Source of the DNA: Apostichopus californicus
Taxonomy: Eukaryota > Echinodermata > Holothuroidea > Aspidochirotida > Stichopodidae
Reading direction: 5' to 3'
NCBI GenBank assembly: GCA_020650975.1
Contig: JAIPMN010031791.1
Location: 1-26,187, forward strand
Length of the DNA: 26,187 nucleotides
The notes under the pieces were generated by a model that saw only the letters and a program-made list of their open reading frames with translations, did not search any database and was not told the DNA's origin. The translations under genes and the position numbers were made by a program. Every line of letters begins with the position of its first letter. The stretch's first letter is position 1. Shown here in pieces: positions 19,901 to 26,187 of the stretch.

Positions 19901-22900
19901 GGTTGGATTGGTTTCTCCACTAATACCCGGTGTACCAAGACCCCTCCTCCGCGCCTCCCCCTCCCCCTGACATGACATTTGAACAAGGATATCTTCCAAT
20001 CGAAGAAGATTTTACTTTTCTGACGCAGTCTTTCTTTGTAAACATCTCTCTCGTAAAACATAACGATGATACTTGGATTTGCTTCTCCAGTAATGCTGCT
20101 GTGAATCAAATTTGGACGCAGTATCTAAAAATATTTTACAAATATGAAGTTTTATGTTATGGTGCCTCTGAGGAACTATCAATACGATAGAAGCAACAAC
20201 GATAATGATTGACTTAAAAATGGCAAACCTTTGTGACTACGATGGGATCCTTACAACTGATAGCTTTAGCTCTGCTTAAACTGCATAAACTGTAGAAAGT
20301 GAATGAAAAGTTACATCAAAGGTATTGTAAATTATTCCAAACATCACATTTTGTCGAAAACAAATGACACTTAGTTGGTTACCGATGAATGTTATGCTGT
20401 ATGTTACAATACTGCTGATGCCTATGGCGCACTTGAAAATAACATTAGCATGTTCATCTATCCAAATCAATATAGAAAATATACTTAAGATCAATTCTTT
20501 CACGTTACAGGGACCATCTGGTGGCTAAAGCAGTTTGCTTAGAAATTTCCTGCATCTTTAGATGAAAACCATAGATCCACATAAAATTTTGCATAGATTT
20601 AATATTTTACTTTTTTTTATTTAGTTCATTAATGCATCTGGCAACAACAGAGTGAATGATGTCATCAAAGCAGAGTGTATAGTGGAGTGTATAGCCTAGT
20701 GGTTAACGCCGGCGTCTCCCAGTCATGAGATCCCCGGTTCGATTACCGCCGACAGCAATGTGTGTCGTCTGGCAAGGGTGTTGTTCAATAACAACTTCCC
20801 GACATGGACGTTAAATGGATGTGTGCCGAGAGATTGGCTTCGGTCAGCTTGCGAGTCTATAAGCCTCCATGGCTTCTTTCGCGAGTTCCTGCTTGCGGGA
20901 AGATCACATATACATACATACATACATACAAAGCTGAAAATGTCTTTTTTTTTCTATACAATAATATTTCAATCATTTATCCAAATGAAAATAATATTGT
21001 AGCCTCTGTTGTTCCATCATCTGGGGTAAGGAAAGGTTTTGCATATTCAAAATAGGTTTACTTTTCAATGTCGTTTGTTAGCCACAGGATACTGAGACAA
21101 GGTTTTCAACTCAAGTTGGGGAATACGTTTTTTCTTCAATATAAGCTTTACAATTGCCACTGGAATATTGCTTCAATCGGGCAGCAGAAATATGAACGTA
21201 ATAAGAATAAAAATCTCCGGTATAGCTCACCATTTTGCTGCTGTGAGTTGAATTTCTGAGGGTAAACTCCGGCAGAGCAGGTTTGATATTATGACATGAA
21301 TTGGCTCATCTCGATATCGAGCTGAAGAAACGGAAAACAGACTCGGGTCTCAATTAGTACATACTGCGATCTTCGTACTGTTAACAGGCTGATAAAGTAA
21401 CATGGATCTAGATGTAACACTAAGGAGCAGGTCCACTCGCTTGCCCCCCCTCTCACTTGCCAACCCCCCTTACGGCTAAGTTTTTGGCTGGATTATAACA
21501 TTTGACTACGTAGCGTTTGGATTACAATGTTACACAGGACAGGAATTTATTCTTGAACGAGTTATCTTTGTACATGTTCATGAGAAGCAAAAAGTGAACA
21601 GTTGCCACAAGGGATAATTACTAATTACTCATTGACATTAAACCAGAAACATGATCACGTTTATCACAATATTACCAAAAGTCTGTGAACCTTGGCTAAA
21701 TATTTAGTGATATTACAAATGTTCATCAGTAACTCTCTTACGTTTTTTGTCGATGAAAATTCACATCAACTATTTAATAAATACAGGTATGATGTGCATA
21801 CAGGCTATGGACTAGTTTGAAATGAAAAACAAGATAATCTTTTCTAGGATCTGTCTGAAAGATCATCCTGTCTCTACATTACATACCTGATGCCACTGCA
21901 GAGCACACTAGTTTATTCTGATGACACATTGCTGCTAAACACTGTAGGGCAGGTAAACGAATCTGGTAAAAACAAAACAAATAAAAAGAAAACCATAATT
22001 TAAATGACAACTGATATTTGTTAATGAAATATTAATGTCTGTGATAATACACAAGAGGAATGGGTCCCTATAAAACAGGTACAAAATACTTTACCGTATC
22101 TCTTAGAGATTAGACCTTTACATATTTTCCTGCATAAAATCCTTCCAAACTTCCTTCAAAAAATCCTGCAGGATTTATTTGAGACTGTGACCAAAATCTT
22201 GCATAAATCGTGCAGGATTTTTGTAAAAGAATTTTAATGGAGTTTATTGCAGGACTTTTTTGTTTGGGGACACCATATAACGGGACCTTCATCCAAGACA
22301 TCAAGGTTAGCCCCTAACTGTCAGATGTAACACCAACAGCTCAGGCTCTACCAAGTCATGTATACCATTCAGCATAGGGGATGGGCAAGAATTTGATCTA
22401 ACAGGAACACACTAAAACTTGGTACCTAATCCACATGATACAACATTTAAAGATACATCTAAATTAGGACAAAAATTTACATGTATTGACATTATTTCAG
22501 AAATAATAGATGAGAGAGCTCTGCATAAGCTTTGTCAATCATATATAATGTTGAAACATCGTGTCAGAGATAAGACTCTTTAAAAAAAAATCCACAGAGT
22601 ATACAAATCTCACGTTTAACCTGGCTATGTGGTTCCGCAGGCCGCAAACTATAGATAATAGACATATGAAAATCATCTTAATAATAATAATAATAATGAT
22701 AACAATTATAAGTAAACAGGCATTTGTGTAGCACAAAATCATAAAAGACCTCACAATGAGCTTAAAGCTAGGCCGCTGACGATTTGCTTGCTTGCTTGCA
22801 GGCTACGCTTTGCTCACCTGTGATCTAGCATTTGAGAACCCAGATACCAACATGACCTAGATAATAATAATAATAATAATAATAATATAAGAATTTGTAA

Positions 22901-25062
22901 TAATAATATAAGAATTTGTAAAGCGCTTTTATCCAGTTAAAAAAAACTGCTCAGAAGCGCTGCAGGAGCAAAGTACCTAAAATGGACACAACAGTAATGA
23001 AACAAATGGATACGCATTCATGAATAAGAACGTCTTGAGTTCTTTCTGGAAAGTTGACACATGCTGGACTGTTTTCAGATGTAAGGGGAGACTGTTCCAG
23101 AGCTGTGGAGCTGATCTAGCAAAGCAACATTCCCCATAGGTGGAAGTGCGAACAGTAGGAACAGATAGCATGTTGTATGCTTGAACAAAGCACCCTGCTA
23201 GGTCTATATTCTTGGAGAAGCTCTTGTAGGTAAACTGGGGCTACTGATCATATCTCCTACATTATACGCACATGGACAACTCTGTGCCATGGTAACTTTC
23301 AAAACAGAGAACCGACATATATTCTACCCTTACCTTGTTGACCTTGGACGTAAGGAGTCCAGAGAGAGCTGGGATGGCAAGGTTACGGAGAAGCAGTTCC
23401 TGTTGGTCTGGCGTCTTGCAGCAACTGGCTAAGATTTTGGCGACACATTCTTGAGTACAGGGCGATCTACCTAGCAGCTGGATCATGTGTGGTACAACGT
23501 ATCCATCCTAACATTCAAAAAACAGAATAGAAATGTTGAACCCAATTTTTTTTTTTTTTTAAATATAAATTAGCTGAATTTGCTAAAAATCTCTCTTTGC
23601 CATGAAACACACCTCATCAGGAAAAGCTACTCGGTAAATTTCATGCATTACTGTCCAAACGAATGTTTCAAATCTTTGATAGAATTGCTTCACAAAACAG
23701 ACGTCTGCTTTCCTTGACCTGCTGCATATTCATGGCAGAGGTACTTGGCATTGTCTACTTAAAATATTACAATCGGGGCTGAAGTAGTTTCCTTTTAAGT
23801 CTTTGTGAGAGATTTGTAAAAAAAATGATCTGTCTGAAAAAATTAAATTGTCTGAATATGGTGAAGAAGGCTGAGAGAATAATCTTAGTTTGATCACCTT
23901 CGATCATATCTTTTTAGCAACTTTATGATGTAAAATTTTGGAAAGCATTTAGAGTAAATGTGAAGCAACCAAACTTTTGACTTTCCTCACCTGAAATATT
24001 ATCTCGGTCGGAGCATTTGGACTGATACACATCGTCCGAAGGAACCTCAGACAGGCTTCCATGAACTTCTGGTCCGTGTGTGCTAAACCTGGGATTGTAC
24101 ACAGGATATAATATAAAGGAATAGGACGCAAGTGCTACAGAACACTTAACTGCAAGAATCCCCTAATGTCACTTGTATGATTCTTCTAATTTCACCAAAA
24201 CAAAGACTTTAACAGGTAACGATACATACCATCCTGCAACATTATTATTTGTCATACACTAATAATTTGGATTTCATAAATAAGTTTGTTAAAAATAGCT
24301 AATGGACAACATATTCCTACTTAATATTCATGTCCATAACCTGTAAACTTTCACTTATCTGCTATTCAGCTATCGATGACTTCATCAGAGACTAACAGTA
24401 TCTAAAATATTAGCTCAATCAAGGTATATCACAGTGATATCTTTGACACAAGGGATTCTTGATACACAGGCCAAATCTGGTCTGCCAAAAATTTATTGGT
24501 CCACAATCTTTCATTAGCCTGGTATGCAGTTACTTAAAGACCTTAGGCTTCACAATATCACAGTTTATCCTAGAGAAAAAGTTAAGCTTAAAAATATGGA
24601 AGTGATCAAAAACATTGAAAAATCAGTAATACTCATAAGGTGCTTTGTAATGGTATAGAACTGAAGTAACAAAAGTCCCTTAAGTTGCAGAAATTCACAG
24701 CTATTAAAAAAACATATTTTCCTGGATGAAAATATTCTGTGGAAGAACTTCGTATCTGAATGGTAGATTCAGAAGGGAGAGATAGTTGGCAGAGCCAGTG
24801 ACCTAGAAAGGGGGGGGGGCAGTGCTAAAACATTACCAAGCTAATGGGTTAGGGAGAAGAGGAGAGTGCACTTGTAGGCTGGAGACAGGTAAGAGAGGAG
24901 TGAAGTAAAATTGGTTTACCTTGCATCATGATAGCCATGACTCCTTCCTCCATCAGTTCTGTTCTGTTTGTGTTGGTTCCCTGTGCCAGGCTTCCCATCA
25001 CTACTGCAGATTCCACCAGAACAGCGGGAGGAGAATCGACCGATGTTAAGATTTGAAGAAGT
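7950..25062 (-). CDS. ARMC8: ARMC8, armadillo-repeat subunit of the CTLH (GID) E3 ubiquitin ligase; 5' end missing
   Basis: Gene-level entry for thirteen coding exons, A (5'-most) to N, on the minus strand. ARMC8 is the metazoan counterpart of yeast Gid5, a helical ARM-repeat scaffold of the CTLH/GID ubiquitin ligase found in cytosol and nucleus. The exons give about 550 residues that follow the known protein in order: [67 protein letters not shown]-like, [83 protein letters not shown]-stop. All junctions found agree in phase. About 70 N-terminal residues and one internal exon (E) are not seen. With these the length would be close to the ~670 residues of vertebrate ARMC8. Confidence 0.93.
7984..8400. 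other. ARMC8 intron M-N, unique part
   Basis: No recognisable element. Open frames here, on both strands, have no family similarity. The minus-strand frame 7808-8092 only overlaps the real 34-bp exon N. Confidence 0.5.
8401..8808. repeat. 51-bp minisatellite, 7 clear units plus one decayed
   Basis: The motif ctgatcaatactggtg recurs, with caatac starting at 8481, 8532, 8583, 8633, 8683 and 8734 (spacing 50-51). Each unit has a GTTTAAACT-type start, a ccccacccatta middle and this end. A diverged unit lies at 8401-8445. The last unit carries an 11-C run (8768-8778) and ends 8 bp from the splice donor of ARMC8 exon M. Because 51 is a multiple of three, long open frames run through it, but they are artefacts. 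Confidence 0.92.
8823..8989 (-). CDS. ARMC8: ARMC8 exon M
   Basis: 167 bp, 55 codons plus two bases. The acceptor is ccctacag and the donor is GTAAGA on the minus strand. It encodes [20 protein letters not shown], then [16 protein letters not shown] and a variable segment ending STDQVLFE. It matches the C-terminal ARM repeats ([21 protein letters not shown]-like). The shift from strong to weak conservation after LKEF is normal for the family. Confidence 0.93.
8990..9671. other. ARMC8 intron L-M, unique part
   Basis: An 11-G run at 9010-9020 lies 20 bp upstream of the exon M acceptor on the transcribed strand. The rest is AT-rich, with A/T-run patches around 9420-9560. No element recognised. 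Confidence 0.5.
9672..9764. repeat. imperfect inverted repeat (hairpin)
   Basis: The left arm 9672-9700 begins tgcttcaaagcactta. The right arm 9725-9764 contains tatcagtgctttgaagca, its near-complement, and caaactgttcatactg pairs imperfectly with tgatagtttg. The loop is about 24 bp. The right arm is also the first unit of the tandem repeat that follows. Confidence 0.65.
9720..9985. repeat. ~90-bp tandem repeat, 3 copies
   Basis: The motif gttcatactgtcagt starts at 9731, 9820 and 9912. Each unit continues with gctttgaagcatga or a close form, then agagtggtattagc. The array ends 40 bp from the donor of ARMC8 exon L. Confidence 0.9.
10026..10217 (-). CDS. ARMC8: ARMC8 exon L
   Basis: 192 bp, 64 codons, phase 0 at both ends. 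The acceptor is cttctcacag and the donor is GTGAGA. It encodes [57 protein letters not shown] and KKLTYYM. This is the best conserved ARM block of the protein and by itself identifies ARMC8. Confidence 0.96.
10218..10536. other. ARMC8 intron K-L, unique part
   Basis: AT-rich with short T runs. No element recognised. Confidence 0.5.
10537..10993. repeat. 450-bp interrupted ATT/GTT trinucleotide array
   Basis: Almost pure ttattattattg steps with occasional tactatt and tgttgtt variants. Blocks such as ttgttaatactattattacaat recur with slight changes (10559, 10635, 10764, 10834), so larger units were copied as well. It directly abuts the 3' end of the LINE fragment at 10994-11254, whose minus-strand tail it extends. 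Open frames over it (poly-Asn/Ile or poly-Leu) are meaningless. Confidence 0.93.
10994..11254 (-). mobile_element. 5'-truncated non-LTR retrotransposon, 3' end
   Basis: On the minus strand, 11254-11093 encodes [17 protein letters not shown], a variable TTIRTIN, then [13 protein letters not shown] and a stop. This is the usual end of CR1/L2-type reverse-transcriptase ORFs (AAPKLWNSLP..IR..SL..FK..LKTHLF). About 100 bp of 3' UTR with tttgtaaagtgc follows, then the ATT-repeat tail. The reading frame is closed upstream at 11255-11257, and no further RT motif is seen, so this is a dead fragment inside an ARMC8 intron. Confidence 0.78.
11255..11565. other. ARMC8 intron K-L, exon-proximal part
   Basis: It may contain more decayed LINE sequence upstream of the recognised fragment. 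Nothing else is recognised. Confidence 0.4.
11566..11808 (-). CDS. ARMC8: ARMC8 exon K
   Basis: 243 bp, 81 codons, phase 0 at both ends. The acceptor is cttttattgcag and the donor is GTAAGA. It encodes [56 protein letters not shown] and [19 protein letters not shown]. The last block is almost invariant in ARMC8. The frame continues 45 codons into the intron before a stop, but the donor is where conservation ends. Confidence 0.96.
11978..13825. repeat. 1.85-kb minisatellite, unit about 37 bp, roughly 45-50 degenerate copies
   Basis: The unit is approximately aacacaaacaaggtggcacaatgttaccacattgtat, with many point changes and 2-4 bp indels. Some units in the right half are shortened to aacaaggtgccacaatg. 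A block of about 215 bp at 12183-12402 recurs at 12942-13157 with few changes, showing a segmental copying event within the array. It fills much of the ARMC8 intron between exons J and K. Open frames on both strands are produced by the repeat and are not genes. Confidence 0.93.
13826..14306. other. ARMC8 intron J-K, exon-proximal part
   Basis: An (AC)n microsatellite lies at 14073-14086 and a T run at 14120-14130. Otherwise unremarkable AT-rich intron. Confidence 0.5.
14307..14396 (-). CDS. ARMC8: ARMC8 exon J
   Basis: 90 bp, 30 codons, phase 0 at both ends. The acceptor is cttacacag and the donor is GTAAGG. It encodes [16 protein letters not shown] and [14 protein letters not shown], matching the [19 protein letters not shown] block of the family. 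Confidence 0.95.
14397..15217. other. ARMC8 intron I-J, unique part
   Basis: C-rich runs lie at 15107-15130, preceded by aagcctatg, which resembles the end of the element at 15226-15622 and may be a decayed relative. No exon seen. Confidence 0.45.
15226..15622. mobile_element. hAT-like non-autonomous element, 397 bp, with perfect 8-bp target duplication
   Basis: The ends are inverted repeats: CATAGGCCTAGGAG at 15226-15239 and CTCCTACGCCTATG at 15609-15622 (one mismatch). The perfect duplication gctctact flanks it at 15218-15225 and 15623-15630. Eight-bp duplications and CA...TG ends are typical of hAT elements. G/C runs of 11 lie just inside both ends, and ttcgggca occurs at 15293, 15316 and 15564. 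There is no transposase. The right duplication overlaps the splice donor of ARMC8 exon I. Confidence 0.87.
15634..15715 (-). CDS. ARMC8: ARMC8 exon I
   Basis: 82 bp: one base completing an arginine codon plus 27 codons. The acceptor is gatttttag and the donor is GTGAGT. It encodes [20 protein letters not shown] and VWRPLMN, nearly identical to vertebrate ARMC8. Donor positions +4 to +11 are the target duplication of the neighbouring transposon. Confidence 0.95.
15716..16400. other. ARMC8 intron H-I, unique part
   Basis: No element recognised apart from the adjoining miniature transposon at 16401. Confidence 0.5.
16401..16637. mobile_element. hAT-like miniature element, 237 bp
   Basis: The ends are CAGGCGCGTAGCCAGG at 16401-16416 and CCTGGCTACGAGCCTG at 16622-16637, inverted with one mismatch. 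They are flanked by aattgaac (16393-16400) and cattgaac (16638-16645), an 8-bp duplication with one difference. A CAGG(G/C)GCGTAGCCAGG-type end with an 8-bp duplication is characteristic of hAT MITEs. A C-rich block lies inside the right end. No coding capacity. Confidence 0.85.
16738..16820 (-). CDS. ARMC8: ARMC8 exon H
   Basis: 83 bp, 27 codons plus two bases. The acceptor is cgttttcaacag and the donor is GTAAAT. It encodes [19 protein letters not shown] then YKVRLAAV and the first two bases of an arginine codon completed by exon I. It matches the [22 protein letters not shown] region. The middle is less conserved than its flanks. Confidence 0.93.
16821..17263. other. ARMC8 intron G-H
   Basis: Short AT-rich intron with no recognised element. 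Confidence 0.5.
17264..17356 (-). CDS. ARMC8: ARMC8 exon G
   Basis: 93 bp, 31 codons, phase 0 at both ends. The acceptor is cttattttacag and the donor is GTAAGG. It encodes [18 protein letters not shown] and [13 protein letters not shown], matching the [22 protein letters not shown] block. The first ten residues are diverged. Confidence 0.94.
17357..18093. other. ARMC8 intron F-G, unique part
   Basis: Contains a short triplicated aaaatgggcc(c/t)ct motif around 17785-17822. No exon or element recognised. Confidence 0.5.
18094..19178 (-). repeat. 31/35-bp minisatellite carrying 31 copies of an ARMC8 splice donor
   Basis: On the + strand each unit reads roughly cacctgtgacttactttcct followed by atacaaacaaacaaa. 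On the transcribed strand this is AGGAAAGTAAGTCACAGGTG plus a TTTGTTTGTATAG tract. The word gacttactt occurs 32 times, from 18115 to 19172, at spacings of mostly 31 or 35 bp (indels of the AAAC step). The 32nd occurrence is the real donor of exon F. GTAAGT is intact in every copy. From about 18628 to 18834, units with ggcgtgtg and cacctgtg variants alternate, indicating dimer copying. No unique spacers, so not a CRISPR array. Confidence 0.95.
19179..19355 (-). CDS. ARMC8: ARMC8 exon F
   Basis: 177 bp, 59 codons, phase 0 at both ends. The acceptor is ggtttcgtatag and the donor is GTAAGT. It encodes [31 protein letters not shown] and [16 protein letters not shown], ending NVKDRK. It matches [33 protein letters not shown] of the family. 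The last bases AGGAAA and the donor are the ancestral sequence of the minisatellite that starts immediately after it. Confidence 0.95.
19356..19640. other. ARMC8 intron D-F, part next to exon F
   Basis: C-rich stretches around 19417-19440 and T-rich around 19575-19600. No exon recognised. Confidence 0.45.
19640..20105. repeat. ~155-171-bp tandem repeat, about 2.8 copies
   Basis: Block gatatttcc/gatatcttcc occurs at 19663, 19817 and 19988. Block ggttggattggtttctc occurs at 19741 and 19901, with the diverged acttggatttgcttctc at 20071. Each unit also contains cataaaa(c/t)ataaagatga and, in two units, cggtgtaccaag followed by a C-rich tract. Open frames through it on both strands have no family similarity. 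Confidence 0.88.
20106..20684. other. ARMC8 intron D-F, middle part
   Basis: Searched on the minus strand for the missing exon E (IFVKML, MQLT-AKCL type peptides) without success. No element recognised. Confidence 0.45.
20685..20930 (+). mobile_element. tRNA-derived SINE, copy 2
   Basis: A box tagcctagtgg at 20692-20702 and B box ggttcgatta at 20736-20745. Body blocks are cttcggtcagcttgcg at 20838-20853 and gcgagttcctgcttgc at 20881-20896. The tail is an ACAT repeat (about 20907-20930). Distances from A box to B box (44) and from A box to the first body block (146) equal those in the copy at 4175. The flanks share only caaagc (20666-20671 and 20929-20934), a weak candidate target duplication. 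Confidence 0.87.
20935..21886. other. ARMC8 intron D-F, part next to exon D
   Basis: Expected site of exon E, but no conserved peptide with matching phase was found. A C-rich stretch at 21444-21471 may be transposon debris. Confidence 0.4.
21887..21962 (-). CDS. ARMC8: ARMC8 exon D
   Basis: 76 bp, 25 codons plus one base. The acceptor is gtttttaccag and the donor is GTATGT. It encodes [13 protein letters not shown], then [12 protein letters not shown]. It aligns with VRMQALKCFSVLAFENPQV, less closely than the other exons, but phase and order fit: exon C ends in phase 0 just before it. It is too short to have been found by length alone. Confidence 0.8.
21963..22678. other. ARMC8 intron C-D, left part
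   Basis: Near 22125-22260 variants of tcctgcaggatttt recur three or four times in both orientations, a small palindromic patch. No exon recognised. Confidence 0.45.
22679..22780 (-). mobile_element. probable second LINE 3' tail
   Basis: On the minus strand it reads tttgtgctacacaaatgcct, then ttataattgttatc and (ATT)n at 22698-22679. This resembles the GCGCTATATAAATGCC-(ATT)n tails of non-LTR elements. Only the tail is present, with no coding sequence, so confidence is modest. Confidence 0.5.
22861..23245 (-). mobile_element. 5'-truncated non-LTR retrotransposon, 3' end
   Basis: The minus-strand frame from about 23236 to 22977 encodes [20 protein letters not shown], then [31 protein letters not shown] and [12 protein letters not shown] and a stop. 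YG..(S)F..(A)AP.LWNSLP..(L)K and FQ..LKT.LF are the C-terminal signature of CR1/L2-like RT proteins. The 3' UTR has ctgcagcgcttctgagcag and aaagcgctttacaaattctt, and ends in an ATT-repeat tail (22861-22888) in which a 19-bp tail segment is duplicated. It lies 90 bp from ARMC8 exon C. Confidence 0.85.
23334..23507 (-). CDS. ARMC8: ARMC8 exon C
   Basis: 174 bp, 58 codons, phase 0 at both ends. The acceptor is tgaatgttag and the donor is GTAAGG. It encodes [40 protein letters not shown] and [18 protein letters not shown]. It matches the VIPHLMALLSRSRYTQEYI and SHCCKGPDHQ regions of ARMC8. Confidence 0.95.
23508..23990. other. ARMC8 intron B-C
   Basis: T run at 23549-23560. No element recognised. 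Confidence 0.5.
23991..24088 (-). CDS. ARMC8: ARMC8 exon B
   Basis: 98 bp: two bases completing a glycine codon plus 32 codons. The acceptor is gtacaatcccag and the donor is GTGAGG. It encodes [19 protein letters not shown] then [13 protein letters not shown]. It matches [23 protein letters not shown]. Confidence 0.94.
24089..24919. other. ARMC8 intron A-B
   Basis: A 10-G run at 24810-24819 sits in a context (agtgacctagaaag) that resembles transposon ends but has no partner that I can see. Otherwise nothing. Confidence 0.45.
24920..25062 (-). CDS. ARMC8: ARMC8 exon A (most 5' exon seen)
   Basis: 143 bp: one base, 47 codons, one base. The acceptor is atgttttgaaacag and the donor is GTAAAC. 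It encodes [40 protein letters not shown] and VMAIMMQ. It matches TECAVVLGSLAMGTENN and the following repeat. It starts about residue 70 of the family protein, so one or more upstream exons are missing from the window. Confidence 0.92.
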
Positions 25063-26187
25063 CTGTTTCAAAACATGAGAAAATAGAAAAATATAAATAA
25101 ACTGCTTGATCTACTTGAAAAAATGAAACCTGTGCAGGTTAACGTTTTACAGTTGAGAAGGCTTGACAGTTTTATCCTAACTGGCATCTTCTTTGACAAA
25201 GGCAGACCAATATGACAAAAAAACAAAAATGTAAAAGAATAGCAAGTGTCCCTTAGTAAACCTGCAATATATTCCCCGGTGTTTTAACTTTATAATTAGA
25301 GACTATGAAATCTGAAGAACAAATACAAACATCGAGGCTAAATATAGACAAACACATTTCACAGAAATTCAAATGAGATACAATAAGATAATGGGCATGA
25401 GTCTTCAAAAACGTTCCACTGAACATGTTATTATAACAGTTATGTTCACAAAAGGCAACATGTAATGTCTTATGATTCTTAATGAAGAATGCTTTCATTT
25501 TATCCGATCATTTTGATGTTTATGGTACAGTACGTATACATGTATCTTATCCCGCGTCCTTGATAAAGGGGGGCTTATGGAGAGAGGGGAGGCGAAAAAT
25601 AAGAGCCTGTAATACTTCTGCTAATTCAGTCATCCTCACTGAAACTGTCAAGAACAAACATCCCTTTGAGATCAATTAACAATGAACAAGCCAACTCAAC
25701 ATCCTTAATCCTCTTCACCAAAACGGTCATTCTTAAAGGAACTCCTCGATATTAGCGTTGTGCGGTAGTCGGATTTCACACAACCGGTAGTGTTGCAACA
25801 TGAATCCCGGTATCGTAACTACAACCGGTATTTTCCTCAACTTTCATCTATGGTTCAACGCACTTAGTTACGAGACTGTCAATGTCATACATTCAATATG
25901 CATAGCCTAGGCTATGTACATACTCTTACACGCACGTTCATAAAAAAAAATAAAAAAAATAACACGCTATATTAGGGCATACACTTCCAAAAAGAAAAGC
26001 ACAAACCTTGGAAAAAAGCAACCCACACCATCCTTCATTCATACTCGACGTACGATATTAGATTAACACGTTCGCACATGGATTAAACTTGTAATCCGTA
26101 CACAAACATAAATTGGGAGTTCCCCACTAATCCATGATATTGGAATAGGGCAACCCCTTCAAGTTCAAAAGTTCACAATGAAAAGTT
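25063..26187. other. ARMC8 intron upstream of exon A; no exon recognised
   Basis: I looked on the minus strand for the N-terminal ARMC8 block ([20 protein letters not shown]-like) and did not find it. 25755-25835 has several ccggta words and may be a decayed element. AT-rich elsewhere. Confidence 0.4.

Noticed and set aside
20276-20503. Minus-strand frame of 75 codons as candidate for missing ARMC8 exon E
   Set aside because: The peptide is hydrophobic, without ARM-repeat pattern or the expected MQLT/AKCL residues, and splice phases do not fit.
22110-22304. Minus-strand frame of 64 codons near ARMC8 exon D
   Set aside because: It arises from the tcctgcaggatttt patch; no conserved motif and no fitting splice sites.

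Overview
The window is animal nuclear DNA: intron-rich, AT-rich, with GT-AG exons of about 75-245 bp separated by kilobase introns full of minisatellites and small transposons. Two conserved metazoan genes converge. The repeat types (tRNA-derived SINEs, LINE 3' ends with ATT-repeat tails, hAT-like and TTAA-flanked miniature elements with long G runs) recall marine invertebrate deuterostomes, perhaps an echinoderm such as a sea cucumber. The organism is inference; the gene identities are not.

Left part (1-4860, + strand): the 3' end of GMPPA, the regulatory subunit of GDP-mannose pyrophosphorylase. One internal exon (446-617) is followed by TWO alternative terminal exons (1860-1960 and 3580-3680). 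Both are 101 bp, share phase and acceptor layout, and have their own stop codons; they encode C-termini identical at 23 of 33 residues. A 98-bp tandem repeat fills the intron before the first exon. A tRNA-derived SINE sits just past the likely poly(A) site.

Middle (about 4860-7780): convergent intergenic DNA with a purine-rich/CAAGTT low-complexity tract and a TTAA-flanked inverted-repeat element (5899-6262). I see no gene here.

Right part (about 7780-25062, - strand): ARMC8, the armadillo-repeat subunit of the CTLH/GID E3 ubiquitin ligase. Thirteen coding exons, with splice phases that agree, run from 25062 down to a stop at 7950. The 5' exons lie outside the window or are not recognisable. 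One internal exon of about 50 codons, expected between 21887 and 19355, was not found. Its introns hold a 51-bp minisatellite, a ~90-bp repeat with a hairpin, a 450-bp ATT/GTT array on a LINE tail, a 1.85-kb 37-bp minisatellite, two small hAT-like elements, a 31/35-bp minisatellite, a ~160-bp repeat, a second SINE and two more LINE tails.

The most unusual features are the paired GMPPA terminal exons and the array at 18094-19178. That array carries 31 tandem copies of the 5' splice site of the adjacent ARMC8 exon, all keeping GTAAGT. A third notable case is a small transposon that inserted 11 bp inside an ARMC8 splice donor, with its target duplication covering donor positions +4 to +11.
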